A stretch of DNA of 64,000 nt from Thamnaconus septentrionalis (taxonomy: Eukaryota; Chordata; Actinopteri; Tetraodontiformes; Monacanthidae). Position 1 is the first letter of the stretch. The number at the start of each line of letters is the position of its first letter. This document shows positions 1 to 50,930 of this stretch, one piece after another. Position numbers and translations under genes: made by a program. The stretch spans positions 412,629 to 476,628 of the forward strand of contig CM020505.1 in NCBI GenBank assembly GCA_009823395.1, written 5' to 3'. Below the pieces are notes generated by a model. The model worked only from the letters and a program-made list of their open reading frames with translations. It did no database searches and had not been told where the DNA came from.

Positions 1-638
1 ATATTCCTACCTTGGAGTGGAACATGTCGGTTGAATAATACAGTATGGACTGAAAGTGACACACCAATGAGTAGTTGCATTGTACACTAATTTTGATTGA
101 GTTCAAGGAACTTTGACATGATTTTTTTTTTTCATTTATTTGAATCTTTTTCTGTCTTCAATTTCTCATCACAGCCAAGCTATTTCACTGTCGTGGCTGT
201 TTTTATTATGACAGTTAGGCTGGTGTTTGCTTACAGCAACAACAAAAAGAGTTTACATTTTTCCCATTTGTAAGCAATAAGGAAAGGTTAATTTATTTTT
301 CATAAAGAATATTGCACTATGCCTTGTTATTGTTAATTGTGAACCGGTTGTTCACAAAAGACCTTTAAATTTAAATTGAAAAATACAGAATGTTGTATTT
401 TGGTGAATAAATAAACAAACTCATTGAATTGCATAGCATCATTCCATTGCATCAGAGTATCAAATCAAATTGCATTGTGTTGGATCAAACTGTGCTGAAT
501 CGCACTGCATCGTATTGGGCGGGGAATCGTATCGTATTGTAAATATCCGAATCGTATCGTATCTTTAATGTATCGAAACGTTGGTACTGTATCGTGATAC
601 GTATCGTATCACCCACAGACCAGCGATGCACAACCCTA
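1..638. repeat. Terminal part of a probable hAT-like DNA transposon
   Basis: From about 420 to 610 the sequence is built of imperfect repeats around GTATCGTATC and TTGCATTG. It ends at 638 with CGATGCACAACCCTA, which resembles the inverted end of some teleost hAT elements (TAGGGTTGTGCATCG when read on the minus strand). The other end would lie left of the window, so no TIR pair or target duplication can be checked. No coding sequence is visible. Assignment to hAT is by resemblance only. Confidence 0.35.
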
Positions 639-805
639 CTGCCAACTGCGTAATGACGTCAGGGGCGCTGGGGAATGGAGGGTACGTAAATGCAAGATCT
701 GCCACAGTGTGTTGTGTTTCCTGTATCGAAGATACAATTAAGAATAATGTGTTCTACACAGAGACTGCTCATTACATCACGCACATCTACATGGTGTCAG
801 AATAG

Positions 806-1560
806 CACAAGGACTCCACCGTATCGACCTGCTCGTTTTTAATGAGGATATCGCTCACAATTGGGAGAAGTTCAAGCAAGAATGGAATGTTTACAGCAAC
901 ACCATTCGCAAAATGGTGAAGGCTTACACATTTCTCAACCTTGCCAGCCCGGAGGTGCTAAATAAATTTGACACGTTTGACTTCGAGCGGGACGAGGATC
1001 GCGAGGACGTTCTTGTACAGACGTTTGAACAACTATTCCTGCCGGTATAAAATGTAAGTATGGACAGACATGCGTTTAACACAACCACACAGAAACAACA
1101 TGAATCAATCCAGTCTTATGTTTCCACACTGAAGGTAATGGCCAAGAAATGTGAATTTGGTGCACACATGACGAACTGATTAGAGACCACCTGATCTGTT
1201 GCATCCACAATGGCGCCGTCTGCGCACAGCTCCTAAACGAGAAGAGGCTGACATTGAATTCAGCCATTGAGTTCTGCATGTTACACGAAAAGTCAGAGTA
1301 GGGCAACAGAGAATTAAAGAAGGAAGCAGAGGTGTGCACAGTGCAATTCAACCCATGCACAAACTGCGGTGGCCAACATGCACCTGAGCACAACAGGTGT
1401 CCAGCCTTCAACAAGCACTGCAACACCTGTGGGAAACTCATCCACTTCTGAGGATGCTGCAGATCGGGGAAACCATCTACCGCCATCAGACTGGCACAGC
1501 TCCTGCCCCCTACTGCACGTAAGGGCAGATACACACACGTAAGTGACATGCAGCCAACAC
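806..1560 (+). pseudogene. Decayed LTR-retrotransposon gag fragment (Ty3/gypsy type)
   Basis: Translated in pieces, this stretch reads like the capsid part of a Ty3/gypsy Gag. It has a NWEKFKQEWNVY-like start, a run ending in DVLVQTFEQLFLP, then SIQSYVSTLKVMAKKCEFG. It is followed at about 1350-1450 by a cysteine/histidine stretch (CTNCGGQHAPEHNRC, then CNTCGKLIHF) of zinc-knuckle type. Stops at about 1048, 1180 and 1450 break it. No protease or polymerase part follows and no LTRs were found. It is an old fragment. Confidence 0.65.
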
Positions 1561-2278
1561 AGGAGCCACCTGATGTCTTTCAGTGTGAAGGTCCTTACAT
1601 ACCGGGAGCGAATTTGCTAGGCGAATAATTCACGCTATTTTAAAACCTATTGAAGTCAATGGCACCGTACACACTGGCAGCGAATGTTCGCAGAGCATAA
1701 AAGCAACAGTTATTTTTTCGTTCCTGTGTTGAATTTTTCGCACACGAAATGGCGAATACTGGTCTTCTGACCAATCAAAAATGATGTTGGATGGTTGATG
1801 ACGTTGCATCAACACGTCGACAATGTTCTCTCCCTTTGCAAACGCGGAGCCAGTTGACGGAGCACTCCTCCAAATTGTCCAAAGGACATTCTGAAAAACT
1901 GGCCAAATTTCACTGGGTCAAATTTAAGCTCCTGGATGGTCGTGAACTCACCCATCTCCTCTTTTTTTTTTTCTTTTTTTTTTTGTAAGCCACGGTGTAG
2001 AAAGCGGTGGTTCGTTTTACACACGTAAAACAAAACTTCTCGGTCACCAAAAAAATGTATATCTTTCATTCTTTGGTTTAAATCTGCTCCGATAAAAAAT
2101 ATCCAAATGAAAACAAAAATATTTTATGTCAACAGGAACTTAAATGACGTGGTCAAAAGACAGTTTTGACCATAACTGCCGCTTCTTCTTCATCTTCCAC
2201 CTGCGCCGCCATGTATATTCACCTGACCTATGTATCCACCTGACGCACACAACACGCCCTCTCAAGACACAAAAAACA

Positions 2279-2310
<32 letters not shown>

Positions 2311-2960
2311 TATAGTATAATAATTTTAGCAATGCAACAAGCAGAAAACACATGTCCACTATAAACTAAGGTAGTCGGCATACGAAAGTCATTAATTTAA
2401 CGGCTGCAACACCTCTCTCAAGAACAATTTTAGGTGAACCCAAATACTTTTTCTTTTTCTTTTTTGATTCGACTCCATTGTTTCTCCTTTGGTGTGACAG
2501 AAAGAGCCCCAAACTTCAGTCGCTTAGCGAATTTTCGACGCATGGAATAGAGGGGCAGTGACGTGGCCAGTCATTGCCGACCCGCCAACTAGAGAGTGTT
2601 GAGGTTGAGGCTCGAAACACTCAATGAAGGTTGGAGGCCACCTGATGACCTCTCCTTCAGGCCAAGGATAATTAATTAGACATTAATTAAGGACATCATC
2701 TCCGATGTACTGCTTAAATTACCAAATCTGTATAGTAAAAAGCTTACACAAGTTTTATACACTAGTAGCTGAGAAGTTGTAGAACCTGGGAAATCCTCAG
2801 AATTTGTTTGCGCAATTGAACATTTTCTCCAAATGCTCAAGTTTGCTTTTTCCTCTCAGGTTTCCTCTGAGGTAGCAGAAATACAGGTTGTAAATAAAGA
2901 AGCGCACCAGTGTGCTCGCAAATTCAGACTCCATAGAGAACCTTCAGAAAACAAAGTAAC
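1561..2960. other. Repeat-derived intron sequence, no gene recognised
   Basis: This lies in the intron after the leftmost exon. It contains a T-rich run (about 1960-1984) and an (AAT)n microsatellite at about 2280-2308. The GCGAAT-rich stretch at 1605-1760 looks transposon-like, but I could not find its partner end. No exon with conserved ABC transporter residues was seen here. Confidence 0.5.
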
Positions 2961-43190
<40,230 letters not shown>

Positions 43191-43784
43191 CTGGCCGCCG
43201 CTTCTTCTTCTCTGTTGCTCCAGCCTGAGTCCGGTGGAGAAGAAGAGCAGAACGAGTCGGAAGAGGAGGAGGAAGACGAGGAAAAGGTACCTCCTGCTCA
43301 CGTCCAGCTCCAACTCTCGTGTCCAAACTCAAGTGGCACCTCAGCGCCACATTCAACAGGTGACTTGCAAAGCTGCAGCTGCAGTTTCTCACTTTTCTGG
43401 AGGTCAAAAGTCAGAGGTTGACGTCTTCCAGAAAAACTTTCCAGGAGCACACACTCATTAACAGACCTCTATCATGTATTGTAACAATATATTCTACCAC
43501 GGAACACAATTCCTGCTGCTGGATTTTTAAATCAGGTTGCTCCTGTCACGGTCCTTTATCATTTCTTTTTTTCCTCCCGCGAACGCCCCGTGAATTTTCT
43601 TTTTTTTTTTTTCTCAATGAAACAACTGAATTTTCTTTTACTGCCGCCATGTCTCCTGTTTTCTCTCTCTTCCTCGCCTCCATAAGCGCCCGGCCAGGTC
43701 TGTCGCTGTTTGAGTGACAGGTGCGTCTCAGCTGGCAGGGTTTGGTAATCAATCACATTGAATGTGTCACATGGTAGCCAAATG
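43191..43784 (-). promoter_or_regulatory. 5' flank / likely promoter region of the ABCC6-like gene
   Basis: 594 bases between the start codon and the transposon at 43789. It is CT/GA-rich near the gene, with no clear TATA box at a suitable distance. I infer that the 5' UTR and core promoter lie here or inside the adjacent transposon. No transcription start can be seen from sequence alone. Confidence 0.4.
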
Positions 43785-44052
43785 TTAAAGGTCCCATATT
43801 ATGCCACTTCTCCACTTCTTAAAATAGTTCTCAAATGTGTAAAAGACCTGTCTGTGACCTGCATTAGTCAAAATTGACTTTGGATCTAATATTTTTGCTG
43901 TCCCTAAATCAGCAAAAAACCGCTCTGTTCAGAACAGCCTGTCACCTTTATGTTGATGAGCTGCACCTGGCCACGCCCTTCTCTCTCGAAGGGGCTGTGG
44001 CTTCGGCTCCGGTAGCCATGCGCTAATGTTGTGAATGCGAAGCGACTCGGTC

Positions 44053-45065
44053 ATGGCTAGCAGAAGCAGTGTGGTGCAACCGTACCAGTTTGAGCCAGAG
44101 TCTGACCCAGAGGGAGAGGCTTTGGCAGAAATACGAACTCAGCGACTGCAGCAGGAAATTTCAGAGTGGTAAGATACAAATACTGTGCGTCTTTCTATTT
44201 TAAAGTTTTTACTTTGTGTGTTGTTACATTGTTACTTACATGTTAGCTCATGCTAACGGCTTCGTCGCCCCGTTCTCGTCATTACTTCGAGCTCTTCTGG
44301 TGAAAGAGTATTTTTTTAAACAGTGCAGTAACGTTATACTCATCTCTCCTCCGTATATTCTTCAAGTCTACTTATAAAAAAAAAAAAAGAAAGTTCTCGT
44401 CACGGAGCTGTTAATAACCCCTGCAAATACTCAGACTGCTACCAGCATAAAAAAACTAAAACTAAAATGATACTTAACTATCAAACTATGTAACTAGGCA
44501 AAAACTATATATATATAAAGTCTTGCAACGTTTTCAGCAGGGCTGTCTTAACATAGAAACGAACAGCCTTTTTTTCCCTAGGTATTTTTAATGGACCTTT
44601 TTTTTTTTTTTGTTTAACTTAAGCTTAAATATGTCTGTATCCACAATATGTCATAGTCAAAATTAGAGGCAGTGCCATGTTGCTTAAAATGCCACTGTTC
44701 TCCATCTCAAAGTAAGACAAATGTCACAAGTCTTATCCAACTCTGCTTGTGTTGGCAACTTTCATTCAGGTAAAATTATAACTTTTTTCTTTTGACAGGT
44801 GCTCCTGTGGAAACTGTAACACCATGCCCACGGAGAAGGAAAATGTATGCTGCTTGGAGATACCACAGGTAAGAGTCAAGATATCAAAAATGAAATCTAG
44901 TTTGTCTTGATTATGGTTTATTGCATACATCTTTGAGACACAATGGCATTTATACTTTGTACTATCTTTTAGGTTAGCAGATGCCTGCGGGAGGTTGAGG
45001 GGGACCTCAAATGTATGGTGGACCATCCAGGATTGGAGCCAGTATGCCTGAATAGGTTCATTTAA
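44053..45065 (+). CDS. P2X7-ballast-like zinc-domain gene, copy B (open, 3 exons)
   Basis: Exons 44053-44168 (116 nt), 44799-44868 (70 nt) and 44973-45065 (93 nt) join in phase to 92 residues plus stop, with donors GTAAGA/GTAAGA and acceptors GACAG/TTTTAG. Residues 1-38 are an acidic, probably helical start (MASRSSVVQPYQFEPES...). Residues 39-45 are WCSCGNC, 56-57 are CC, and Cys66, Cys76 and Cys87 follow with DHPG at 79-82. This cysteine order matches the C-terminal zinc-coordinating ballast domain of the P2X7 receptor and the free-standing proteins with that domain known in fish. The domain stops early, after VCLNRFI. No membrane segment is present, so it is not a channel. The role in the transposon is unknown. 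A poly(A) signal lies 63 bases after the stop. Confidence 0.75.
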
Positions 45066-46217
45066 AATTAAAATCAAAGATTTTATGGATTACTTCTTTG
45101 CTTCAGTGGGTATAAAAATGTAACTGTAATAAAGTGTGACAAACAGGATATCTATGTGGTTATATCAACTATTTTTATGTTTTTTTCTTAAGCAAGCAAT
45201 GTGTATGTAACCTAATAATTGGCAGGAGTCATTTCAGTATACACACTCAAACATTTATTGCCATTGAATTATTTACAGATAAGTTATAAATGTGATACTT
45301 GCAACACAGTATCCTTAGACCATCACATCAACTGAAGAAACAACATACAAGAAAACTATTTACAACGACACATAAAAAAAGTGAACTAGGAGCCAACGAT
45401 GACAGCTTCTGGTGGGAGTAGAGCCAGGGGGAACATGTCTGAAACAGATATTATTGACAATGTTAATTATACTTTAGTATTAGAATTGCAAGAGAGTAGA
45501 GGGGAGCAAAGAAAGGGGGGTATTAGCCATATGTTATAGCAGGCAAAACAACAAAAATAAATTGTTATATAAATAAAAGTTATGTAACCACTGCACTAAG
45601 TATCTTGTCCAATGTCTTGTAGTCACATGGGGATTAGAACACATGTTATCACCTCCCACTACGTATGTGAGCTGGTGTTTCGCTTGCAATTAACATTTGA
45701 ATGAGGAAAAGCTGGACGTAGGCTGAATATCAACGATGAGTCAAAACAAGGCTGACGTTATCGGTATGTGAGAGGGGGAAGGGAGCTTTGAGACAAATCA
45801 AAGTCCATCTTTTAGAAGCCCAAAAACTACGCTTATTTATGAAAAGCCTTTTAGTGTCTAAAAGTAGGCTGTCACCCTGATTTTGCAGACACACACACCT
45901 CTCAGGTTAGCTTCAACTGCTGCGGCTAACCTACCATGAAGTTACTGAAATCGAATTGAGTTTGATAATCACCAGGCAGAAAACGGAGGTTATTTCTTAG
46001 AACACATTTTCACACAGCTTTCTACTAACGTCCCAGTTTATTTTACATTACATTCGCGTTTAAACGTAACGTTAACGTTACTGCAGAGACTATGTTGTAG
46101 CGTTAGTTTACAACAGTAACGTTGCCATACGTTAGCTGCAATGCTAAAAACACATTGAAAGGATAGGAAAGGAAGGAAGGCTCAACAGTACATCAAAATA
46201 AAATGTTTAAAACTTAC

Positions 46218-47140
46218 ATCTTCCACGTTTGTAGTGGTGTCACGGACCGTTGGGACCGCTCCATTCTTTGTGTTTAAACGAAGTGCAAATCCAGCTTTGA
46301 ACTGTGTTACGTGCAACCTGACCACTCCTCCCCTGTTCGCTCCTCCCCAGTCCCAGCGAGCACCAGCGTGCAATTAGGGGGAAGACTATAAAAGAAACGA
46401 GAGCAGGGCGGGCTCGCTCTCTCTCACTCGCTCTCCCGGTCCAGAACAAGGCTCGCCATTTGGTCGGGCGCACGCCGCGACCACCGGAGGCGTCCAGGTC
46501 GCACCTATCAGTTCGATTAATTTAATCTTTTTTTTCCCCCTCTTCTCCCCACCGACAGGTGATCACACATGCGGGTCAGTAGGACCCACATGTTCCTTTT
46601 TTGTGTTAGTTTGGGCTGTGGCTGACCGGTAGTCCTATTTTCGGATTTCGTTTAACTTTGTCGTAGGTTTTAATATTCTTTAGGAGAGAATATAGCCGGA
46701 ACTCGGACGGAGTCCTACGGCCCTGTGTGGGCTGGCCCTGTCCGTTTTTCCTCTCTTTTGTTTCGTTTGGCCGGCGCCCGCAGCCCTTTTTAGTTTTCTG
46801 AGTTGACACTTTTCACTTGTCCAGGGGTTGGGGGTTTTTGAATAAAAGATACTTTGAGCAACCTAACTGCGGTCTGGTCTGCCTCCTTGTATGCTACGGG
46901 TCTCCCGAGCCACGTTTGTTGTGGGGCCCGTAACAAACTGCCTTTCAAACAGTCCTTCGTGAGATGGTTAGCACACACATACAACCGTTTTGGAACTGCA
47001 GTCGGTACACGTCCTTAAAAAATGAAAATAATCCACCATCTTCCCAAAGACTCGGACGACGGAGTTAGAAAAAGACTGGGATGCTCATTTGTGCAGCCAG
47101 AACCAGAGCAACCCCTTCTTCCTGAAATTAGTTTCGCCAT
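46218..47140 (-). pseudogene. THAP-like zinc-finger gene, copy B (dead, split by LTR)
   Basis: From the ATG at 47140: MAKLISGRRGCSGSGCTNEH, then GRWWIIFIF and a stop at 47017-47015, then in the same frame YVCANHLTKDC. After a one-base shift and the solo LTR (46305-46935) it continues FKAGFALRLNTKNGAVPT to a GTAAGT donor at 46217. The CxxxC, C..NH and AVPT motifs define a THAP (C2CH) DNA-binding domain. A further short exon lies at about 45427-45380. The stop is shared with copy A, so it may predate the spread of these copies. Confidence 0.68.
46305..46935 (-). mobile_element. Solo LTR, 631 bp, with AACTG target duplication
   Basis: It starts TGTTACGTGC and ends GGGCCCGTAACA, an inverted TGTTACG/CGTAACA pair. 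AACTG is duplicated exactly on both sides (46300-46304 and 46936-46940). Inside, read on the plus strand, are ACTATAAAAG at about 46386 and AATAAAAG at 46841. These promoter and poly(A) signals suggest that the LTR itself is oriented on the plus strand. No internal retroviral genes remain, so recombination between LTRs probably removed them. The family was not identified. Confidence 0.9.
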
Positions 47141-47453
47141 TGTTCTCACCGGAGCGTTTGCGAGCAGAAGAAAATGGCGCACCTTCTGGAATTTCTGTGG
47201 GTGTGAGAAACCTTTACCAGAGGCGGTGCCACTAACCTGAGGGTGCGGGGTCGAGTACACTTCCGTGTCTTGGTGACATCACCATGTCACGGAAGTACGA
47301 TCTGCCCGTTTGAAGCACAAATGTTCGAAAGTAGGAAAAACTAAAGACGGTCAAGGACAGACTTTTTTCATACCAGGGGGGATCGTAGACATGCCGGGGA
47401 TGCATATTATTGATAGAAACTAAAGTGCATTTTGCATACTATGGGACCTTTAA

Positions 47454-47972
47454 AGAACATCCATACACACTCATTTGGCCAGCACCCCCCCGCTATTGAA
47501 ACGTATAGAACAACCCCAAATAAACACAATATGGAATTGAAAGGCTTAGAAAATTAAAAATAAGACCCATTGTATGAGTGAACACTGAGCCGATGTGGTA
47601 AATACTTTAATTACTTAATTTATGTTTGCTGTGTCTACTTTTTTCCTGAAAATTTAATGGGGGTGGCACGTTAGCTCCCCCTATTGACGAGCCGGAACTG
47701 CTATTTGCACTGATACTTTGCTTCTGATAGTTGCTTCCATCTCATTGTATATGTGTTAAGTAACAATAAAGGCATTCTATTCTGTTCTATTCTATTCCAT
47801 CATGCGTTTCATTTTTGTTTTTGGCTGCTGATTTACTCTGTAAAAAACCTATATTTAACAGGAAAATAAACAGGAAAATTTGGGAGCCCATGGAGAAGCA
47901 GCACAGAACCTTTGAGGTATTGTGGGTAATGGACAGGAAGTGTTTTAGTAACAGGAAGAGCTGGGACACCAG
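47454..47972. other. Intergenic, no gene seen
   Basis: AT-rich, with a LINE-like tail CAATAAAGGCATTCTATTC at about 47763-47781 followed by TTCTA repeats. This may be the 3' end of a short LINE or SINE relic. Confidence 0.45.
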
Positions 47973-48449
47973 TGCTGTGTCTCAATTCAGGGTCTGCACC
48001 CTTCAAACCGAGTGTCCTCCGTCTGAAGGAAGCGTTCTTCGAGGACCCAGCCTAGAAGGACGGACCAAACCCCGCCTCCCCGTAACCACACGGGACGTTC
48101 TAGCCTTCGGCGTATTTCCTCGTTGCGTATACAGCCGTTCCCTCCTGCTGGCCAACCCCGGAAGTGACGTTTTTATAGCATCAAGCTAACCATTGGTTCG
48201 CCATCTAACGATGTTGTTCGATATTCAAATAAATAAAAACCCGATGTTAAAACTGCATATTTTATGTGAAATTTAGTATATAGTATAGTATATAGGATAG
48301 TAGCGGTGCATCCTTGGAATCGGCTAAAACAAGTGCGTATTTCCGAGTACGCATTTTGAGCGTCCTAAGGACCCTTGGGAATTGCTATGACGCAACTTCC
48401 TTTCAAAATGCGTACTTCAAGGATGTAGACCCTTAATTGAGACACAGCA
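47973..48449. mobile_element. 477-bp TIR MITE
   Basis: The ends are TGCTGTGTCTCAATTC and its inverted partner GAATT-like AATTGAGACACAGCA, and CAG flanks both sides (47970-47972 and 48450-48452). The inside has no transposase. A related sequence in opposite orientation lies at 49262-49516. Confidence 0.8.
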
Positions 48450-48939
48450 CAGGACGTCACCTGGACGTCTCTCACCTGAAGGTCACATGATCTGGGACCA
48501 GCAGGTGGTGCTGTCTTCAGGGCTCTTAAGCTTTCAGTCAAACTGGATGCGATATTAAAATCATATCTTCTAATTTTAGTATATAAGCAGAAAATGCATG
48601 AAACATTTAAAACATTCAAATAAAAACACGTCTTTATAAAAAACAACAAACCAAAGGGATCTGCTGTCTAGTGGGCAAACGAGTGGTGCTTAAACAGGAC
48701 AGAAAGGATAGTTGGGCGACATTGACCACAAGGGGTCCCTGTGCAGCGCTGCAGCGTGTTGGATCGCAGTATAATCTCATGTCTTTCTGCCGATCCACGT
48801 GGAGAATAATGCCAATTTAAATATGTCTTTACGAAATAAATGAACTCAAAATACAAATATACAGAGCTCTGGGCCGAGTTCAAAACCCTAGCAACAACAA
48901 TGTATTGTCAGGGCATGAAGTCTGACTGCTATCTGTCCC

Positions 48940-49516
48940 TTGACCCAGTCCTTTTATCCATAAAGTAAACATGCAAACGCTCTCCGGTGTTGTCCTCCTC
49001 TAACTGGCTGCCTGGTCTCCGGACCCCAGCCTCATTGGATATTGAGGCATCCTTTGTTCCAAGTCTCTGATTACTAATTGTGAAAGGAAACAAGTCCTTA
49101 TTTGGCAGGGAGCCAAATGATCCATCCTTTGTTCCAGTTGTGACCTGTTGAAAAAATACGGTGCAAGACATGCCTGAGGTCACAGGTTCCTGTCCCCCGT
49201 GCCTCCGATGGATCACAAGTTCCCCACCCTGTAAATGAACGGGTTTTATTTTTACTTATTTGAACATCCAACGCCATCATTGGATGGTGAACCAATGGTT
49301 AGCTTGATGCTATGAAAACATCACTTCCAGGGTTGGCCAGCAGTAGGGAACGACGGTGACGCAACCAGGAAATACGCCGAAGGCTAGACCGTCCCATGTG
49401 GTTACCGGGGAGGCGGGTTTGGGTTCATCCTTCTCGGCCAGGTCCTCCGGAGGATGTTTCCTTCCGACGGAGGACGCTCCCTTCGAAGGATGCAGACCCT
49501 GAATTGAGAAACAGCC
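48940..49516 (-). repeat. Related repeat block (MITE relative plus dispersed repeat, copy 2)
   Basis: Read on the minus strand, 49516-49262 matches the left half of the MITE at 47973-48449 (GGGTCTGCA, CCTTCGGCGTATTTCC, ATAGCATCAAGCTAACC). It then runs without a break into 49135-48990, which matches the repeat at 35036-35200. The uninterrupted GGAACAAAGGAT context corresponds to the insertion site of the transposon at 33564-35030. Confidence 0.7.
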
Positions 49517-49678
49517 ATTGTTCTGCCTGATTCTTCTTCCTCCGGCTCCTCCAAGGAACCTTTGACCTCTCAAACAAAGACACACCCTCCTGACACCATG
49601 TTACATTATTGGTTGTGATGCAACAAGAGAATCAAGAATGAAGAGCGGTTCATGTTCTGGCAGCGTGACGCTCTAGAG

Positions 49679-50675
49679 CAGCGGTCCTCAATAGGCGGAC
49701 TGTGGTCCAGATGCGGACCACGACACAACTATCTGCGGACTTTTTTATTCTTCGAAAATAAAATATTTGTGTTACATGTGGTGCGTGTGTGCGTGTCACA
49801 CATCGCTGGATGTGTCACTGTGTGTTTTTCAATTTTGTCAGCAAGTGTATAATGGGCTGTCCACTCCATGTCAGCAATGCTCTGATTGGCTAGTACTTTT
49901 GGGGTCGCAGCTGCAACGAGAGCGAAGCTTCTTCTCTTTTTTTTAATTTCAGGGTTCGTGTGAATTATACCGGTACATTATTCCGCTAGCTGAATTAACA
50001 CCTTCTGGACAAAGATGGTAAATGCAGCTAATTTTCCAGTGCTGCATAAGATGGCAATTCACATTCTCACAATGTTTGGCTCAACCTACAGCTGTGAGTC
50101 TGCTTTCTCAACAATGAACACTTCTTTCTTTCAACATTGACACATCAGTGTCTCCGGCTGGCCATCACACCATTTGTGCCAAGGTTCAAAATCTTGGCAA
50201 CAGACACTAGATGTCATTTTTCTCATTAAGCAGCAGTGTTTGGCACAATGTAACGAAGAACTACAAATGTTTTTCATTGTACTATGATTCCTGAGAAACT
50301 TGATTCACCTTTAGTGGGAATGAGAGAAGCGCACTGCAGTTTCAATTAAGATTTGATTTATTTGGGTATTTATTTCAGTTTATGTTAAAATGAAAAGGAT
50401 GTTGTTTTAGTTGAGTATTTATGTGAGTTTTGGCTGAGGTGTTTCTGGAGATTTGACAAAATTCAGTATTGGCAACAGACAAATGGTATCTTATTCAATT
50501 GTATTAGTCAGTGTTTGACACCATGCGCAGGTGGTCATTTTGTTATGCTATAAAAGTTATTATTGTTATTGTTAAACTTGAGTTTGATTACCAATGTGTG
50601 ACAAGAATAAATGGACCTTTGACTCATAGAAAATTTTAATTGTGGACCCTTGGAGTTTTTATTTGAGTACCCCTG
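49679..50675 (+). mobile_element. hAT element, 997 bp, with C-terminal transposase remnant
   Basis: Inverted ends CAGCGGTCCTCAA (left) and, on the minus strand, CAGGGGTACTCAA (right). The 8-base duplication CTCTAGAG lies on both sides (49671-49678 and 50676-50683) and fits the hAT consensus nTCTAGAn. Inside, at about 50040-50220, FGSTYSCESAFSTMN, then RLAITPFVPRFKIL, is the dimerisation domain of a Charlie/ZBED-type hAT transposase. The rest of the transposase is deleted. Confidence 0.93.
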
Positions 50676-50693
50676 CTCTAGAGAATGAAGACA

Positions 50694-50930
50694 AAGTTAT
50701 TGGGGCTGGGCCCGACGAACGACGGTGCTCGAACATGCTTCGAGCCACATCATGAATGTGCTTCCAGCCACGTCTGTCGCAAGGGCGAAAGACCCATTGT
50801 TTTTGTTGTGTTTTCTATTATTATTGGGGCTGAGCCCAACCAGCGACGGGGCTCGAACGTGCTTCAAGCCACGTCTTTTGGAAGGGCGAAAGACCCATTG
50901 TTTTTGAAATGTTTCCCTATTATTATTTTG
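50694..50930 (+). repeat. Two tandem ~118-bp units of an unknown dispersed repeat
   Basis: Each unit contains TTATTGGGGCTG(G/A)GCCC, GCTCGAAC, AGCCACGTC and GGGCGAAAGACCCATTG. GGGGCTGAGCCC can fold back on itself. The same units occur inverted at 20185-20400. Confidence 0.7.

Larger units (their letters stand above)
43789..47449 (-). mobile_element. TTAA-flanked two-gene transposon, copy B (split by solo LTR)
   Basis: Inverted copy of the element at 14514-17429. TTAA lies on both sides (43785-43788 and 47450-47453), with ends AGGTCCCATATTATGC and, on the minus strand, AGGTCCCATAGTATGC. Without the solo LTR it is about 3.0 kb. The P2X7-ballast-like gene runs on the plus strand (AATAAA at 45128-45133) and the THAP-like gene on the minus strand (AATAAA at 45254-45259), so the two converge. 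No transposase catalytic domain was recognised. Confidence 0.87.

Noticed and set aside
47015..47260. THAP gene as a host gene
   Set aside because: It lies wholly inside a TTAA-flanked element present twice and is broken in both copies.
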